NCBI GenBank assembly: GCA_030453285.1
Contig: JAKDKP010000181.1
Location: forward strand, 1 to 5,734
DNA length: 5,734 nt
Source of the DNA: Propionibacteriales bacterium
GTDB taxonomy: Bacteria; Actinomycetota; Actinomycetes; Propionibacteriales; Propionibacteriaceae
Reading direction: 5' to 3'
Positions 1 to 5,734 of this stretch are shown here, piece by piece; within the stretch, counting starts at the first letter, position 1; the number at the start of each line of letters is the position of its first letter. The notes under the pieces are model-generated. The model worked only from the letters and a program-made list of their open reading frames with translations. It was not told where the DNA came from and did not search any database. The translations under genes were made by a program, and so were the position numbers.

Positions 1-79
1 ACGCGGCCGTCGCAGGAATCGTCGACGCGGCCGTCGCAGGAATCGTCGACGCGGCCGTCGCAGGAATCGTCGACGCGGC
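1..79 (+). repeat. 24-bp tandem repeat, three perfect copies plus 7 bases
   Basis: Copies lie at 1-24, 25-48 and 49-72, all identical, and 73-79 repeat the first 7 bases before the sequence diverges. The unit is a multiple of three, so copy-number change keeps the reading frame. In the methyltransferase frame each copy encodes TRPSQESS. A copy has no stop codon in any of the six frames (+3 reads AAVAGIVD). The array reaches the window edge, so the total copy number is unknown. The lack of any mismatch between copies suggests recent expansion or an assembly effect. Confidence 0.95.
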
Positions 80-786
80 GACGCCAGCGGTCGGTCTCCC
101 AGACGTTCCTCGGCGACCTGCTCACCGAGCAGCTCGCCGACTGGCAGCAGGAGACCGGCACCGATCCGATCACCATTGTCGACCTGGGGGGCGGCACCGG
201 TGGGCTGGCGACATCCTTGGCCGGACAGGGTCATGCGGTGACCGTGATCGATCCCAGCCCCGATGCGCTGGCTTCGCTGGAACGGCGGGCGGCGGAGTCA
301 CAATTGAGCGACCGGGTGACCGCCCTGCAGGGCGATGCCGGCGATCTGGTGGAGCTTGTCGGCACCGAGTCGGTGGACGTCCTGATCTGTCATCGGGTGC
401 TGGAGTACGTGGATCAGCCAGCCGACGCGCTGCGCGAGATGGCAGCCTGCCTGCGGCCGGCCGGACTGCTCAGCCTGTTGGTGGCCGGTCGCCGATCGGC
501 CGCCCTGACCCACGCGCTGAACGGCCAGTTCCGGTCAGCCCGCGAGGTGCTCGACGACGAGCGCCGGTTCGACCCCGACCGACTCAAGCGTCTGCTCGGC
601 CAGTCCGGATTCGAGATCGTCGCCCAGCACGGCATCGGGGCGATTGCCGATCTGGTGCCCGAATCTGCTCCGGCACGCTCCCAACAGTCGCGCGAGGACC
701 TGTTTGCCCTGGAGCACGAGATCAGCACCGATCCGGTTTTCCGGGCGCTGGCTCCGTACCTGCACATCGCCGCCCGTCTGAGCTGA
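1..786 (+). CDS. SAM-dependent methyltransferase, CmoM/SmtA-like (5' end outside window)
   Basis: Class I (Rossmann-fold) methyltransferase using S-adenosylmethionine, probably cytoplasmic. The frame is open from base 1 and gives 261 residues here. Seen: motif I VDLGGGTGG at residues 60-68, acidic end of strand 2 (D84 in VTVIDPS), GDAGD at 111-115, CHRVLEYV at 130-137, and a C-terminal PYLHIAARLS at 252-261. From memory, E. coli CmoM (SmtA), which methylates the carboxymethoxyuridine at tRNA wobble position 34, has the same order: GGGEG, FHAVLEWV, LRPGGVLSL and a terminal GRYIHVTAR, over a similar length. I infer CmoM-like family membership; the substrate is not proven. The first in-window start codon, TTG 217, lies downstream of motif I, and no ATG, GTG or TTG occurs in frame before it, so the true start is left of the window. 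The first 24 residues are three TRPSQESS repeats. dinB follows 106 bp later on the same strand, separated by a strong hairpin. Confidence 0.85.
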   Translation, partial: TRPSQESSTRPSQESSTRPSQESSTRRRQRSVSQTFLGDLLTEQLADWQQETGTDPITIVDLGGGTGGLATSLAGQGHAVTVIDPSPDALASLERRAAESQLSDRVTALQGDAGDLVELVGTESVDVLICHRVLEYVDQPADALREMAACLRPAGLLSLLVAGRRSAALTHALNGQFRSAREVLDDERRFDPDRLKRLLGQSGFEIVAQHGIGAIADLVPESAPARSQQSREDLFALEHEISTDPVFRALAPYLHIAARLS

Positions 787-799
787 TCACTGGATCCCC

Positions 800-849
800 T
801 CAGGGTGGACCCTGTGGCCGGGTGGTCGCGGCCAGATTGTCCACCCTGA
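800..849 (+). other. Intergenic inverted repeat, 11-bp perfect stem (possible terminator or operator)
   Basis: Arms 800-810 (TCAGGGTGGAC) and 839-849 (GTCCACCCTGA) are perfectly complementary. Inside the 28-nt loop a second stem pairs 815-820 (TGGCCG) with 829-834 (CGGCCA) around an 8-nt loop. The element starts 14 nt after the methyltransferase stop codon and ends 44 nt before dinB. No T-run follows, so it is not a classic intrinsic terminator, although high-GC actinobacteria often use hairpins without a U tract. The right arm can alternatively pair 841-845 (CCACC) with 852-856 (GGTGG), so two folds compete. The role (terminator, attenuator or protein-binding site) is undecided. Confidence 0.6.
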
Positions 850-862
850 TCGGTGGGGCCGG

Positions 863-892
863 CGACGCTTCCCGATCTTCGGGGGTGCGTCG
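863..892 (+). promoter_or_regulatory. Hairpin covering the dinB ribosome binding site
   Basis: CGACGC at 863-868 pairs with GCGTCG at 887-892, and CCCGA at 871-875 pairs with TCGGG at 879-883 around a 3-nt loop. Between the two stems, T869 and T870 can form wobble pairs with G885 and G884. The structure ends on the base just before the dinB GTG at 893. It buries the only purine-rich Shine-Dalgarno candidate (GGGGG, 881-885, 7 nt before the start). If it forms in the mRNA it should limit dinB translation. I see this as base pairing only; function is inferred. Confidence 0.5.
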
Positions 893-2113
893 GTGGCGGT
901 GATCATGCACATCGACATGGATGCCTTCTTCGCCATGGTCGAACTCCGGACCCGGCCAGAACTGCGGGGCACACCGATGATCGTCGGTGGCGCCACCCGC
1001 GGAGTGGTGGTGTCGGCAACGTACGAGGCCCGCGCCGACGGCGTACGGTCCGGGATGCCGATGACCCGCGCCCGCCGACTCAGCCCCCGCGCGGTGATCA
1101 TTCCACCCTCGCACGACACGTACAACCACGTGTCGGAAGCAGTCTTCGCGATCTTCGAGACGTGGACCGACGTGGTCGAGGTCGCTTCGGTCGATGAAGC
1201 CTTCCTTGACGTCACGGGCTCACTGCGCCGACTGGGAGCAACCCCGTCCGAGATTGGCGAGATGATCCGTGCCCAGGTGCACGACGAGCAGCGGATCACC
1301 TGTTCGGTCGGGATCGGGCCGACCAAGTTCGTTGCCAAGCTGGCTTCCCGCGCCGCCAAACCGGACGGCCTGCACGAGGTTCGCCCCGATGAGGTCGTCA
1401 CCTTCCTGCACCAACTGCCGGTGGAGCAGATGTGGGGCGTGGGGGAGGCCACCGCCACCAAACTCGCCCGGTTCGGGCTGACCACCGTCGCCGATCTGGC
1501 CCACACCCCGGTCGAGACCCTCAGCCGCGCCTTCGGTCCGCACCAGGGGCGGATGCTGTCCGATCTCGCGTGGGGGCGCGACCTCCGCCGGGTCATCGCC
1601 CGCGAACCCGAACGCAGCATCGGCTCGTCGGAAACCTTTGGCACCGACACCGACGATCCGGAGGTGATCGCCCGCGAGCTGCTCCGGATGGCAGACCGTA
1701 CGGCCGGTCGCCTGCGTCGGGCGCAGATGGTGGGCCGGACGGTGGCGATCACGGTCCGGTTCGCCGACTTCACCACCATCACCCGCTCCGGCACCCTCTC
1801 CTCGCCGACCGATCGGACCGACGAGATCCACGCCCGGGCGAACGCTCTGTACGCCAAGCTGGGCCTCCAACGGGCACGGATCAGACTTGTCGGCGTACGG
1901 GTGGAGGGTCTGGTGCCCTTGGCTGAGGCACACCAGCAGCCGAGTCTGGCCGAACCCGACCACGGCTGGCGTGAGGTGGAGCAGGCGATGGATGCGGCTG
2001 CAGTGAAGTTCGGGCCGAGTGCGGTGCAACGGGCCGTGCTGTCCGATCGCCGCCGACGGGGCGTGACGCCTGGCGACGTTGACCCGTCCGGACAACTGTC
2101 CCCCCGGACCTGA
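893..2113 (+). CDS. dinB: DNA polymerase IV (Y-family translesion polymerase)
   Basis: Error-prone Y-family polymerase that copies past DNA lesions in the cytoplasm; 406 residues. Seen: HIDMDAFF at 6-13, with metal-binding D8 and the steric-gate aromatic at F13 that excludes ribonucleotides; the YEAR motif at 44-47; the second catalytic motif SVDEAFLD at 99-106 with D101 and E102; CSVGIGPTKFVAKLAS at 137-152; a helix-hairpin-helix thumb region around WGVGEATATKLARFG (181-195); and a little-finger domain from about 243, with RLVGVRVEGL at 331-340. GTG 893 is chosen because it gives E. coli numbering for D8 and F13 and has GGGGG 7 nt upstream; GTG 899 and ATG 905 are alternatives. The likely clamp-binding site is QPSLA (349-353), a weak match to QL(S/D)LF, and the C-terminal 20 residues look disordered. 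I see no actinobacterial LexA box (TCGAAC-N4-GTTCGA type) upstream, so SOS control is not supported. E. coli Pol IV is shorter (351 residues); the extra length is at the C-terminal end. Confidence 0.96.
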   Translation: MAVIMHIDMDAFFAMVELRTRPELRGTPMIVGGATRGVVVSATYEARADGVRSGMPMTRARRLSPRAVIIPPSHDTYNHVSEAVFAIFETWTDVVEVASVDEAFLDVTGSLRRLGATPSEIGEMIRAQVHDEQRITCSVGIGPTKFVAKLASRAAKPDGLHEVRPDEVVTFLHQLPVEQMWGVGEATATKLARFGLTTVADLAHTPVETLSRAFGPHQGRMLSDLAWGRDLRRVIAREPERSIGSSETFGTDTDDPEVIARELLRMADRTAGRLRRAQMVGRTVAITVRFADFTTITRSGTLSSPTDRTDEIHARANALYAKLGLQRARIRLVGVRVEGLVPLAEAHQQPSLAEPDHGWREVEQAMDAAAVKFGPSAVQRAVLSDRRRRGVTPGDVDPSGQLSPRT

Positions 2114-2127
2114 CTGCCTGAGCTGAG

Positions 2128-2154
2128 CTGTGACACCTGAGACTGTGACAGGTG
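2128..2154. repeat. Overlapping direct and inverted short repeats after dinB
   Basis: The 8-mer CTGTGACA occurs at 2128-2135 and 2143-2150, 15 bp apart. Overlapping it, CACCTG (2134-2139) and CAGGTG (2149-2154) form an inverted repeat with a 9-nt loop. This lies 15 nt after the dinB stop and about 125 nt before the DUF3040 start. It could be a weak terminator for dinB or an operator for the next gene. There is no T-run, and the stem is only 6 bp. Confidence 0.4.
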
Positions 2155-2196
2155 GGACTGATGGGCCGAGATCACGGCGAAGAACTCCCACCGATG

Positions 2197-2225
2197 TTCC
2201 GTTGTGGGCCTTCGGTGCATACACT
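2197..2225 (+). promoter_or_regulatory. Possible promoter for the DUF3040 gene
   Basis: TACACT at 2220-2225 fits the actinobacterial -10 pattern TANNNT. TTCCGT at 2197-2202 sits 17 bp upstream as a poor -35. The predicted transcript start near 2232 would leave about a 45-nt leader containing the GGAGG site at 2268-2272. The -10 is reasonable, but the -35 matches only the first two bases of TTGACA well. Confidence 0.35.
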
Positions 2226-2267
2226 GGACAGACCAATCGCCGAGGGTGACCCGGCACGGAACACAGC

Positions 2268-2272
2268 GGAGG
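2268..2272 (+). promoter_or_regulatory. Ribosome binding site that fixes the DUF3040 start
   Basis: GGAGG lies 5 nt upstream of GTG 2278, close to ideal spacing. An in-frame GTG at 2152 would add 42 residues unlike the family, and GTG 2272 overlaps the binding site itself, so 2278 is the preferred start. Confidence 0.8.
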
Positions 2273-2277
2273 TGACC

Positions 2278-2676
2278 GTGGCTCTTTCAGAGCAGGAGCA
2301 GCGGCTGCTGGCCGAGATGGAAAAGGCTCTGGCGGCAGATGACCCGAGGCTGGTCAATTCCTTCCGCGGCGGCACCCCTCGCCAGTTGCACGCCAAACGT
2401 GCCGCCCTGGCGGGCTTGGCCTTCCTCGTCGGTGTCGGGCTGCTGATCGGCGGCATGCTGACCTGGCCCGCCCTCAGCATCATCGGTTTCCTCGCCATGG
2501 TCGGTGGAGCGATCGCCGGTCTGTACGCGTGGCAGCCGGTCGGCACGAAGCCGAAGCCCACGCGCGGTGGCACCACCGCCAGGCCCCACCAGCCGCAGGG
2601 CTCGGGACCCGAGGGTCAGAACTTCATGGACAAGATGGAAGAGCGCTGGCGTCGTCGCCGCGATGACGGCCTCTGA
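2278..2676 (+). CDS. DUF3040 family membrane protein
   Basis: Small actinobacterial membrane protein of unknown function; 132 residues, close to the size I recall for M. tuberculosis Rv2169c, a DUF3040 protein near mraZ. Seen: the family's opening ALSEQEQRLLAEMEKAL (2-18), followed by DDPRLVNSFR (21-30). Two hydrophobic segments at about 43-61 and 64-85 form a likely helical hairpin. The C-terminal tail is charged and low in complexity, ending KMEERWRRRRDD (119-130). By the positive-inside rule both ends should be cytoplasmic. Start GTG 2278 is supported by the GGAGG site and by the family start ALSE. The gene follows dinB by 164 bp, probably with its own promoter, and is closed by a strong hairpin at 2697-2730. 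No enzymatic motif is visible. Confidence 0.88.
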   Translation: MALSEQEQRLLAEMEKALAADDPRLVNSFRGGTPRQLHAKRAALAGLAFLVGVGLLIGGMLTWPALSIIGFLAMVGGAIAGLYAWQPVGTKPKPTRGGTTARPHQPQGSGPEGQNFMDKMEERWRRRRDDGL

Positions 2677-2696
2677 CGCTCCACTCCCTCGTCTCC

Positions 2697-2730
2697 GCAG
2701 GGCCCCTCGCCGACATGGCAGGGGCCCTGC
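2697..2730 (+). terminator. Strong GC-rich hairpin after the DUF3040 gene
   Basis: GCAGGGCCCCT (2697-2707) and AGGGGCCCTGC (2720-2730) form an 11-bp perfect stem. The loop can add three more pairs (2709-2711 with 2717-2719), leaving C2708 as a bulge. It begins 20 nt after the DUF3040 stop. It has no U tract on either strand, as is common in high-GC genomes, and may stop transcription coming from either direction between the convergent genes. The following 2731-2880 holds no gene I can support; short stems at 2832-2844 (CGCCG/CGGCG) and a CAGGC/GCCTG pair near 2853-2868 are too weak to call a separate terminator for the - strand operon. Confidence 0.75.
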
Positions 2731-2880
2731 GTCATCTCCCCGGGAACGTACCTGTCTGTGTGAAGCGATCTTGCGCAGACGTTCTCCATGCATCACAGCG
2801 TGCAGAGCCCACGACGATCACTCGGCGGGGACGCCGGCCCGGCGGAGAACCACAGGCCCTCATGCCTGGGAGCCTCGGCC

Positions 2881-5139
2881 TCAGTGGCCGCGGCGCCCCT
2901 GGAACCGCTGACGGAACCGCACCCACAGGGAACGAGGGGCGATCACCGACAGCACTCGCCGGCCCCGCGACGTGCTGCGTCCCATCCCCTTGCGCAGGGA
3001 CTGCGTGAGCGCAGGCAGTCCCTCGAGCTCTTCGGCCCGGTTGAAGGCGGGGGCGTAGCGGGCGCGTTCAACGGTCCGGGACAACTGAGCCATCTGGCTG
3101 ACCTCGGCGGTCTCGAGAGAGCTCGCGATCTGGCGACCGATGGCGCGTGGTGACCCTTCGGGCCATCGTCGACCCAGGTCGTACGAGGTGTCGCGCAGCT
3201 CGGTCCACAGTCCCTCGACCTGATCCTTCATCGGGCCACGACCATGCAGTCGGGATCGACGTCTGGCGGCCCTGACCAGGGCGGGAAGGCTGGCCAGCGC
3301 AAGCACCAGGGCGCCGCCGATGATGGCCAGTACGACGGGCAGAGTGTTGCCCCAGCCGGACTGGCCCGATCCCTGGGGTGCGGCGCTGGGTGACGCGGTC
3401 GAGGAGGCCGCCGATGGGCTGGGGTCGCCGGTCGGCTCCTCGACAGTTTCCGAGGCGGAGGCCGAGGGCGGCTGGGACTCACCGGTGCCACCCTCGCGGG
3501 CCACCGTCCACGGCGGTGCCACTGCGGTCGGTCCGGCCGGAGTGGGCTCCCACCGGACCCACCCCTGGCCCTCGAAGTAGAGCTCGGGCCACGCGTGCAG
3601 ATCGTGGGTGGACACTTCCCAGCGCTCGCCGTTGACCTGTTCGCCGGGCAGGAATCCGACCGACACCCGGGTCGGAATGCCGATGATCCTCGTCATCAGC
3701 GCCATCGCCCCGGCGTACTGCTCGCAGTAGCCGGTCTTGTCCTTGAACAGGAAGTTGGTGAGCGCCTCGTACCCCGAACCGGGGCCGGGTTCGGTGGAGT
3801 AGGTGAACTCGTCGCTGCGGAGGTACGACTGGATCGCGGCCGCCTTCAGGGCCGGCGTCCGGTAGTCCTTGGTGATCTCGAAAGCGAGGTCGATGACCTC
3901 CTGCGGGACGTCGCCGGGCACTTCGGCGGTCAGATCGTTGTCGCTCGGCTTGCCGGCGGCGGCGGTGGAGAGTGCGTTGCCGTCCGGCTCGATGTCGACG
4001 CTGTCCACGCTGTACTTCAACCCACGGGTGGCTTCGGTCCGGTTGTCACCGGTCGACAGGTACACCAGAGACTGGCCGTCATAGCCCCAGTCGCCGGGCA
4101 CCTGGACATTCCTCGGTGCGTACGGGAGGGGCAGGTATTCGCTGTTGAAGTCACCGATGTTGATCGTGGTGCGCCGCCGGGTGTTGGGGTCGGTGGCCAG
4201 CCCCGGAATGGGGCCGGGCTGTCCCTCCAGCACATCGATCGGAGCGTTCTGCCAGCCGCGGTTGTCGAACTTGGGCAAAGAGGCCAACCGCAGATAGGAC
4301 CCGGTCGGCCGGTCAGTGGTGTAGGTGAGAATCGTCAGGTCGTCGGGCCGAGTCAACTGGCGACGCAGGTCGAGGGTGGGGTCGGACAGTTGCAGCGGTC
4401 CGTCCTTGCCGCGACCGCTGCCCAGCCCGGTGTCGAGCACGCTGGTCGTCGGTACGGCCATCCAGCCCACCAGGGCCAGGGCGATGGCCGGGATGGTGAT
4501 CAGTAGAGCCGACCCCCACAACACCGCGGACGGGGAGCGTCGTGGCTCGTCCTCCACCACCTCGACACCTCGGGTCCATCGGCCGGCCCGGTTGAGGCCC
4601 TCGGCCAGCAGGATGCCGATGTACCCGACGGCGACCAACAGGCCGCCGATCACCGACACGTCATCGGACAGGCTCATCGCCGGTACGAGGAACAGCGTCA
4701 GGGGAGGCGCTATGCCCCACACGTGGCGGCGCAGGCCGGTGACCAGAAGGTCGGTCATGATCATGATCACGCCGACGGCAGTGGTGAACAACAACCGGAT
4801 CGGTCGGTTCACCTCCATCGGAGCAGCCTGGCTGCGCAGATGATCAACTGCGGCACCGTACTGGCCGGCAAAGTTGGCGAACGGGTTGTCGGAAACGGCA
4901 GGCATCATGCCGGCGTACAGCACGAGGATGATCAACAGCACCACCACCTGACCGACGAGCACCACCGCCTCGTTGGTGAGCCGGTTCCGTCGCAGCAGCA
5001 CACCAGTGCCCGCGACGGCCAGAGCGGTGATGAATGCCGGGACGAGAAACCCGCGGTCCTGGGTGAGCGGCAACAGGGTCAGCGTGGCCAGGATCGTCGC
5101 GATCAGGGACGCCAGAGTAAGGCGATCGTCGCTGCGCAT
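2881..5139 (-). CDS. TgpA-type membrane transglutaminase-like protein (DUF3488, transglutaminase core, DUF4129)
   Basis: Polytopic membrane protein of 752 residues with an extracytoplasmic transglutaminase/protease-like domain. Substrate unknown; P. aeruginosa TgpA of the same architecture is essential for viability. Seen: about seven hydrophobic helices (roughly 8-26, 31-50, 57-80, 113-135, 140-157, 163-182, 204-228) forming the DUF3488/TgpA_N part; an external region at about 229-596 with the transglutaminase core, catalytic C472 in TGYCEQYA and H515 in THDLHAWPE; a Ser/Pro/Ala-rich linker (about 549-596); an eighth helix (597-623); and a cytoplasmic DUF4129-like tail with LWTELRD (644-650) and ERARYAPAF (691-699). 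Arg-rich loops after helices 2, 4 and 6 fit this topology. The third triad residue appears as E531 (WEPTP) where TgpA has Asp. ATG 5139 overlaps the upstream DUF58 stop codon by one base (TGATG), and GGGGGTG lies 8 nt upstream, indicating translational coupling. Confidence 0.93.
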   Translation of the reverse strand: MRSDDRLTLASLIATILATLTLLPLTQDRGFLVPAFITALAVAGTGVLLRRNRLTNEAVVLVGQVVVLLIILVLYAGMMPAVSDNPFANFAGQYGAAVDHLRSQAAPMEVNRPIRLLFTTAVGVIMIMTDLLVTGLRRHVWGIAPPLTLFLVPAMSLSDDVSVIGGLLVAVGYIGILLAEGLNRAGRWTRGVEVVEDEPRRSPSAVLWGSALLITIPAIALALVGWMAVPTTSVLDTGLGSGRGKDGPLQLSDPTLDLRRQLTRPDDLTILTYTTDRPTGSYLRLASLPKFDNRGWQNAPIDVLEGQPGPIPGLATDPNTRRRTTINIGDFNSEYLPLPYAPRNVQVPGDWGYDGQSLVYLSTGDNRTEATRGLKYSVDSVDIEPDGNALSTAAAGKPSDNDLTAEVPGDVPQEVIDLAFEITKDYRTPALKAAAIQSYLRSDEFTYSTEPGPGSGYEALTNFLFKDKTGYCEQYAGAMALMTRIIGIPTRVSVGFLPGEQVNGERWEVSTHDLHAWPELYFEGQGWVRWEPTPAGPTAVAPPWTVAREGGTGESQPPSASASETVEEPTGDPSPSAASSTASPSAAPQGSGQSGWGNTLPVVLAIIGGALVLALASLPALVRAARRRSRLHGRGPMKDQVEGLWTELRDTSYDLGRRWPEGSPRAIGRQIASSLETAEVSQMAQLSRTVERARYAPAFNRAEELEGLPALTQSLRKGMGRSTSRGRRVLSVIAPRSLWVRFRQRFQGRRGH

Positions 5140-5734
5140 CAGACGTTCACCCCCATCGTTCCCAACTCATCCCAGGCAGCAGAGACCGCCTTGTCGTTGC
5201 TGACCTCGATCACGCGCCACTGCTCACCGGTGAGGATCTCCCGTACATGCTTGCGTTCCTCGATCACCTCGTCGCTGGGTGCCACCCGCCGGGCGCCTCC
5301 GCCGGAGCGGAAGGTGTCGACGTCGAGCAGGAAGATCATCCCGAGGGCGCGATTACGGCGAGCCCGAGCCAGGGCGTACGCCTCGGTGGCGGTCAGGCGG
5401 CCGGCGATGGCGACCACGACCTGCCCCATGGAGTCGGCCACCGCGAGTTCGAGTCCGTCCTTGAGGGTGCTGGTCGGCTTGGTGGTGATCTCGGCCAGGT
5501 CCCTGATCATGATGTGTCGGACGCTCTCGCGTTGACCACTGACGCGACTCAGGTTGAACGAGCCCTCGGCGTGGTACATCTCGATGTTGAATCCGTCGAC
5601 GAGGAAGTGCTGCCCGATCGAGGCAGCGGCAGAGACCGCCCATTCGAAGGAGCCGGTCGTCGTGTTGCCGGCGTGCGCGGTCACCCGGTTGTCGATGATG
5701 ATCGCCGCACTCGGATCCCACGCCTGCTCCTCGC
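5139..5734 (-). CDS. DUF58 domain protein (C-terminal part; N-terminus outside window)
   Basis: Last 197 residues of a DUF58 protein, a family with a von Willebrand factor A-like fold that is encoded with MoxR AAA+ ATPases and transglutaminases. Exact biochemical role unknown. The frame is open to the right edge and begins EEQAWDPSAAIIIDNR; this is the usual conserved DUF58 segment (acidic/Trp, then a hydrophobic strand ending in Asp), followed by SFEWAVSAAASIG (28-40), typical of the family. The GTG codon at 5684 falls inside this conserved region, so it is not the real start. Family members in actinobacteria are about twice this length, so roughly the N-terminal half, which usually carries two membrane helices, is missing. 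The stop codon (5141-5139) overlaps the transglutaminase ATG. A moxR gene is expected further upstream on the same strand, outside the window. Confidence 0.9.
   Translation of the reverse strand, partial: EEQAWDPSAAIIIDNRVTAHAGNTTTGSFEWAVSAAASIGQHFLVDGFNIEMYHAEGSFNLSRVSGQRESVRHIMIRDLAEITTKPTSTLKDGLELAVADSMGQVVVAIAGRLTATEAYALARARRNRALGMIFLLDVDTFRSGGGARRVAPSDEVIEERKHVREILTGEQWRVIEVSNDKAVSAAWDELGTMGVNV

Noticed and set aside
1..79. CRISPR array or mobile-element end
   Set aside because: The 24-bp units abut directly with no spacers, are in frame with a protein, and no inverted ends or transposase are nearby.
217..786. Methyltransferase start at TTG 217
   Set aside because: This start would remove motif I (VDLGGGTGG, 178-204), which is needed to bind SAM; the frame is open to the window edge.
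787..892. LexA/SOS box upstream of dinB
   Set aside because: No TCGAAC-N4-GTTCGA-like palindrome is present in the gap; the palindromes seen do not resemble it.
787..2220. 477-residue open frame on the - strand opposite dinB
   Set aside because: Its product is Arg/Ser-rich with no recognisable domain, and it lies antisense to a clear Pol IV gene; this is a typical high-GC shadow frame.
2152..2277. N-terminal extension of the DUF3040 gene from GTG 2152
   Set aside because: The extra 42 residues do not resemble the family, which starts at ALSE, and a GGAGG site stands correctly before GTG 2278.
2715..3008. Small + strand gene in the convergent gap
   Set aside because: It has no ribosome binding site, starts inside the terminator hairpin, runs into the antisense of the transglutaminase gene, and its product has no recognisable feature.
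3595..4506. 303-residue open frame on the + strand opposite the transglutaminase gene
   Set aside because: Composition is low-complexity Gly/Val/Arg with no family motif, and the opposite strand encodes conserved transglutaminase sequence throughout.

Overview
The window is a stretch of high-GC bacterial chromosome with ordinary housekeeping-type genes. Strong G/C bias at third codon positions, GTG starts, a DUF3040 membrane protein and a DUF58/transglutaminase pair all point to an actinobacterium. I cannot name the genus; a member of the Propionibacteriales is a guess. There is no sign of a mobile element, phage, CRISPR array, tRNA or rRNA.

Layout. The left half reads on the + strand. It holds the 3' part of a CmoM/SmtA-like SAM-dependent methyltransferase (1-786, cut by the left edge, opening with three in-frame copies of a 24-bp tandem repeat). 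A 106-bp gap with strong hairpins follows, then DNA polymerase IV (dinB, 893-2113), a 164-bp gap with a possible promoter, and a 132-residue DUF3040 membrane protein (2278-2676). A strong GC-rich hairpin (2697-2730) closes this side. The right half reads on the - strand: a DUF58 protein (5139-5734, its N-terminal part lying beyond the right edge) is followed, with a 1-nt stop/start overlap, by a TgpA-type membrane transglutaminase (2881-5139). The two halves converge at about 2677-2880.

How the genes work together. The DUF58 and transglutaminase genes form a translationally coupled operon of the widespread MoxR-DUF58-transglutaminase type, so a MoxR AAA+ ATPase gene would be expected just beyond the right edge. 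In many actinobacteria this operon and DUF3040/dinB lie next to the mraZ-rsmH (dcw) cell-division cluster; such a location here is inference from gene content. The methyltransferase and dinB are neighbours with no obvious shared pathway.

I do not see a clearly new biological system. The points most worth a second look are the in-frame repeat at the methyltransferase N-terminus, the CmoM-like identity of that enzyme in an actinobacterial setting, the two hairpins in the dinB leader (one covering its ribosome binding site), and atypical motif residues in Pol IV and in the transglutaminase.
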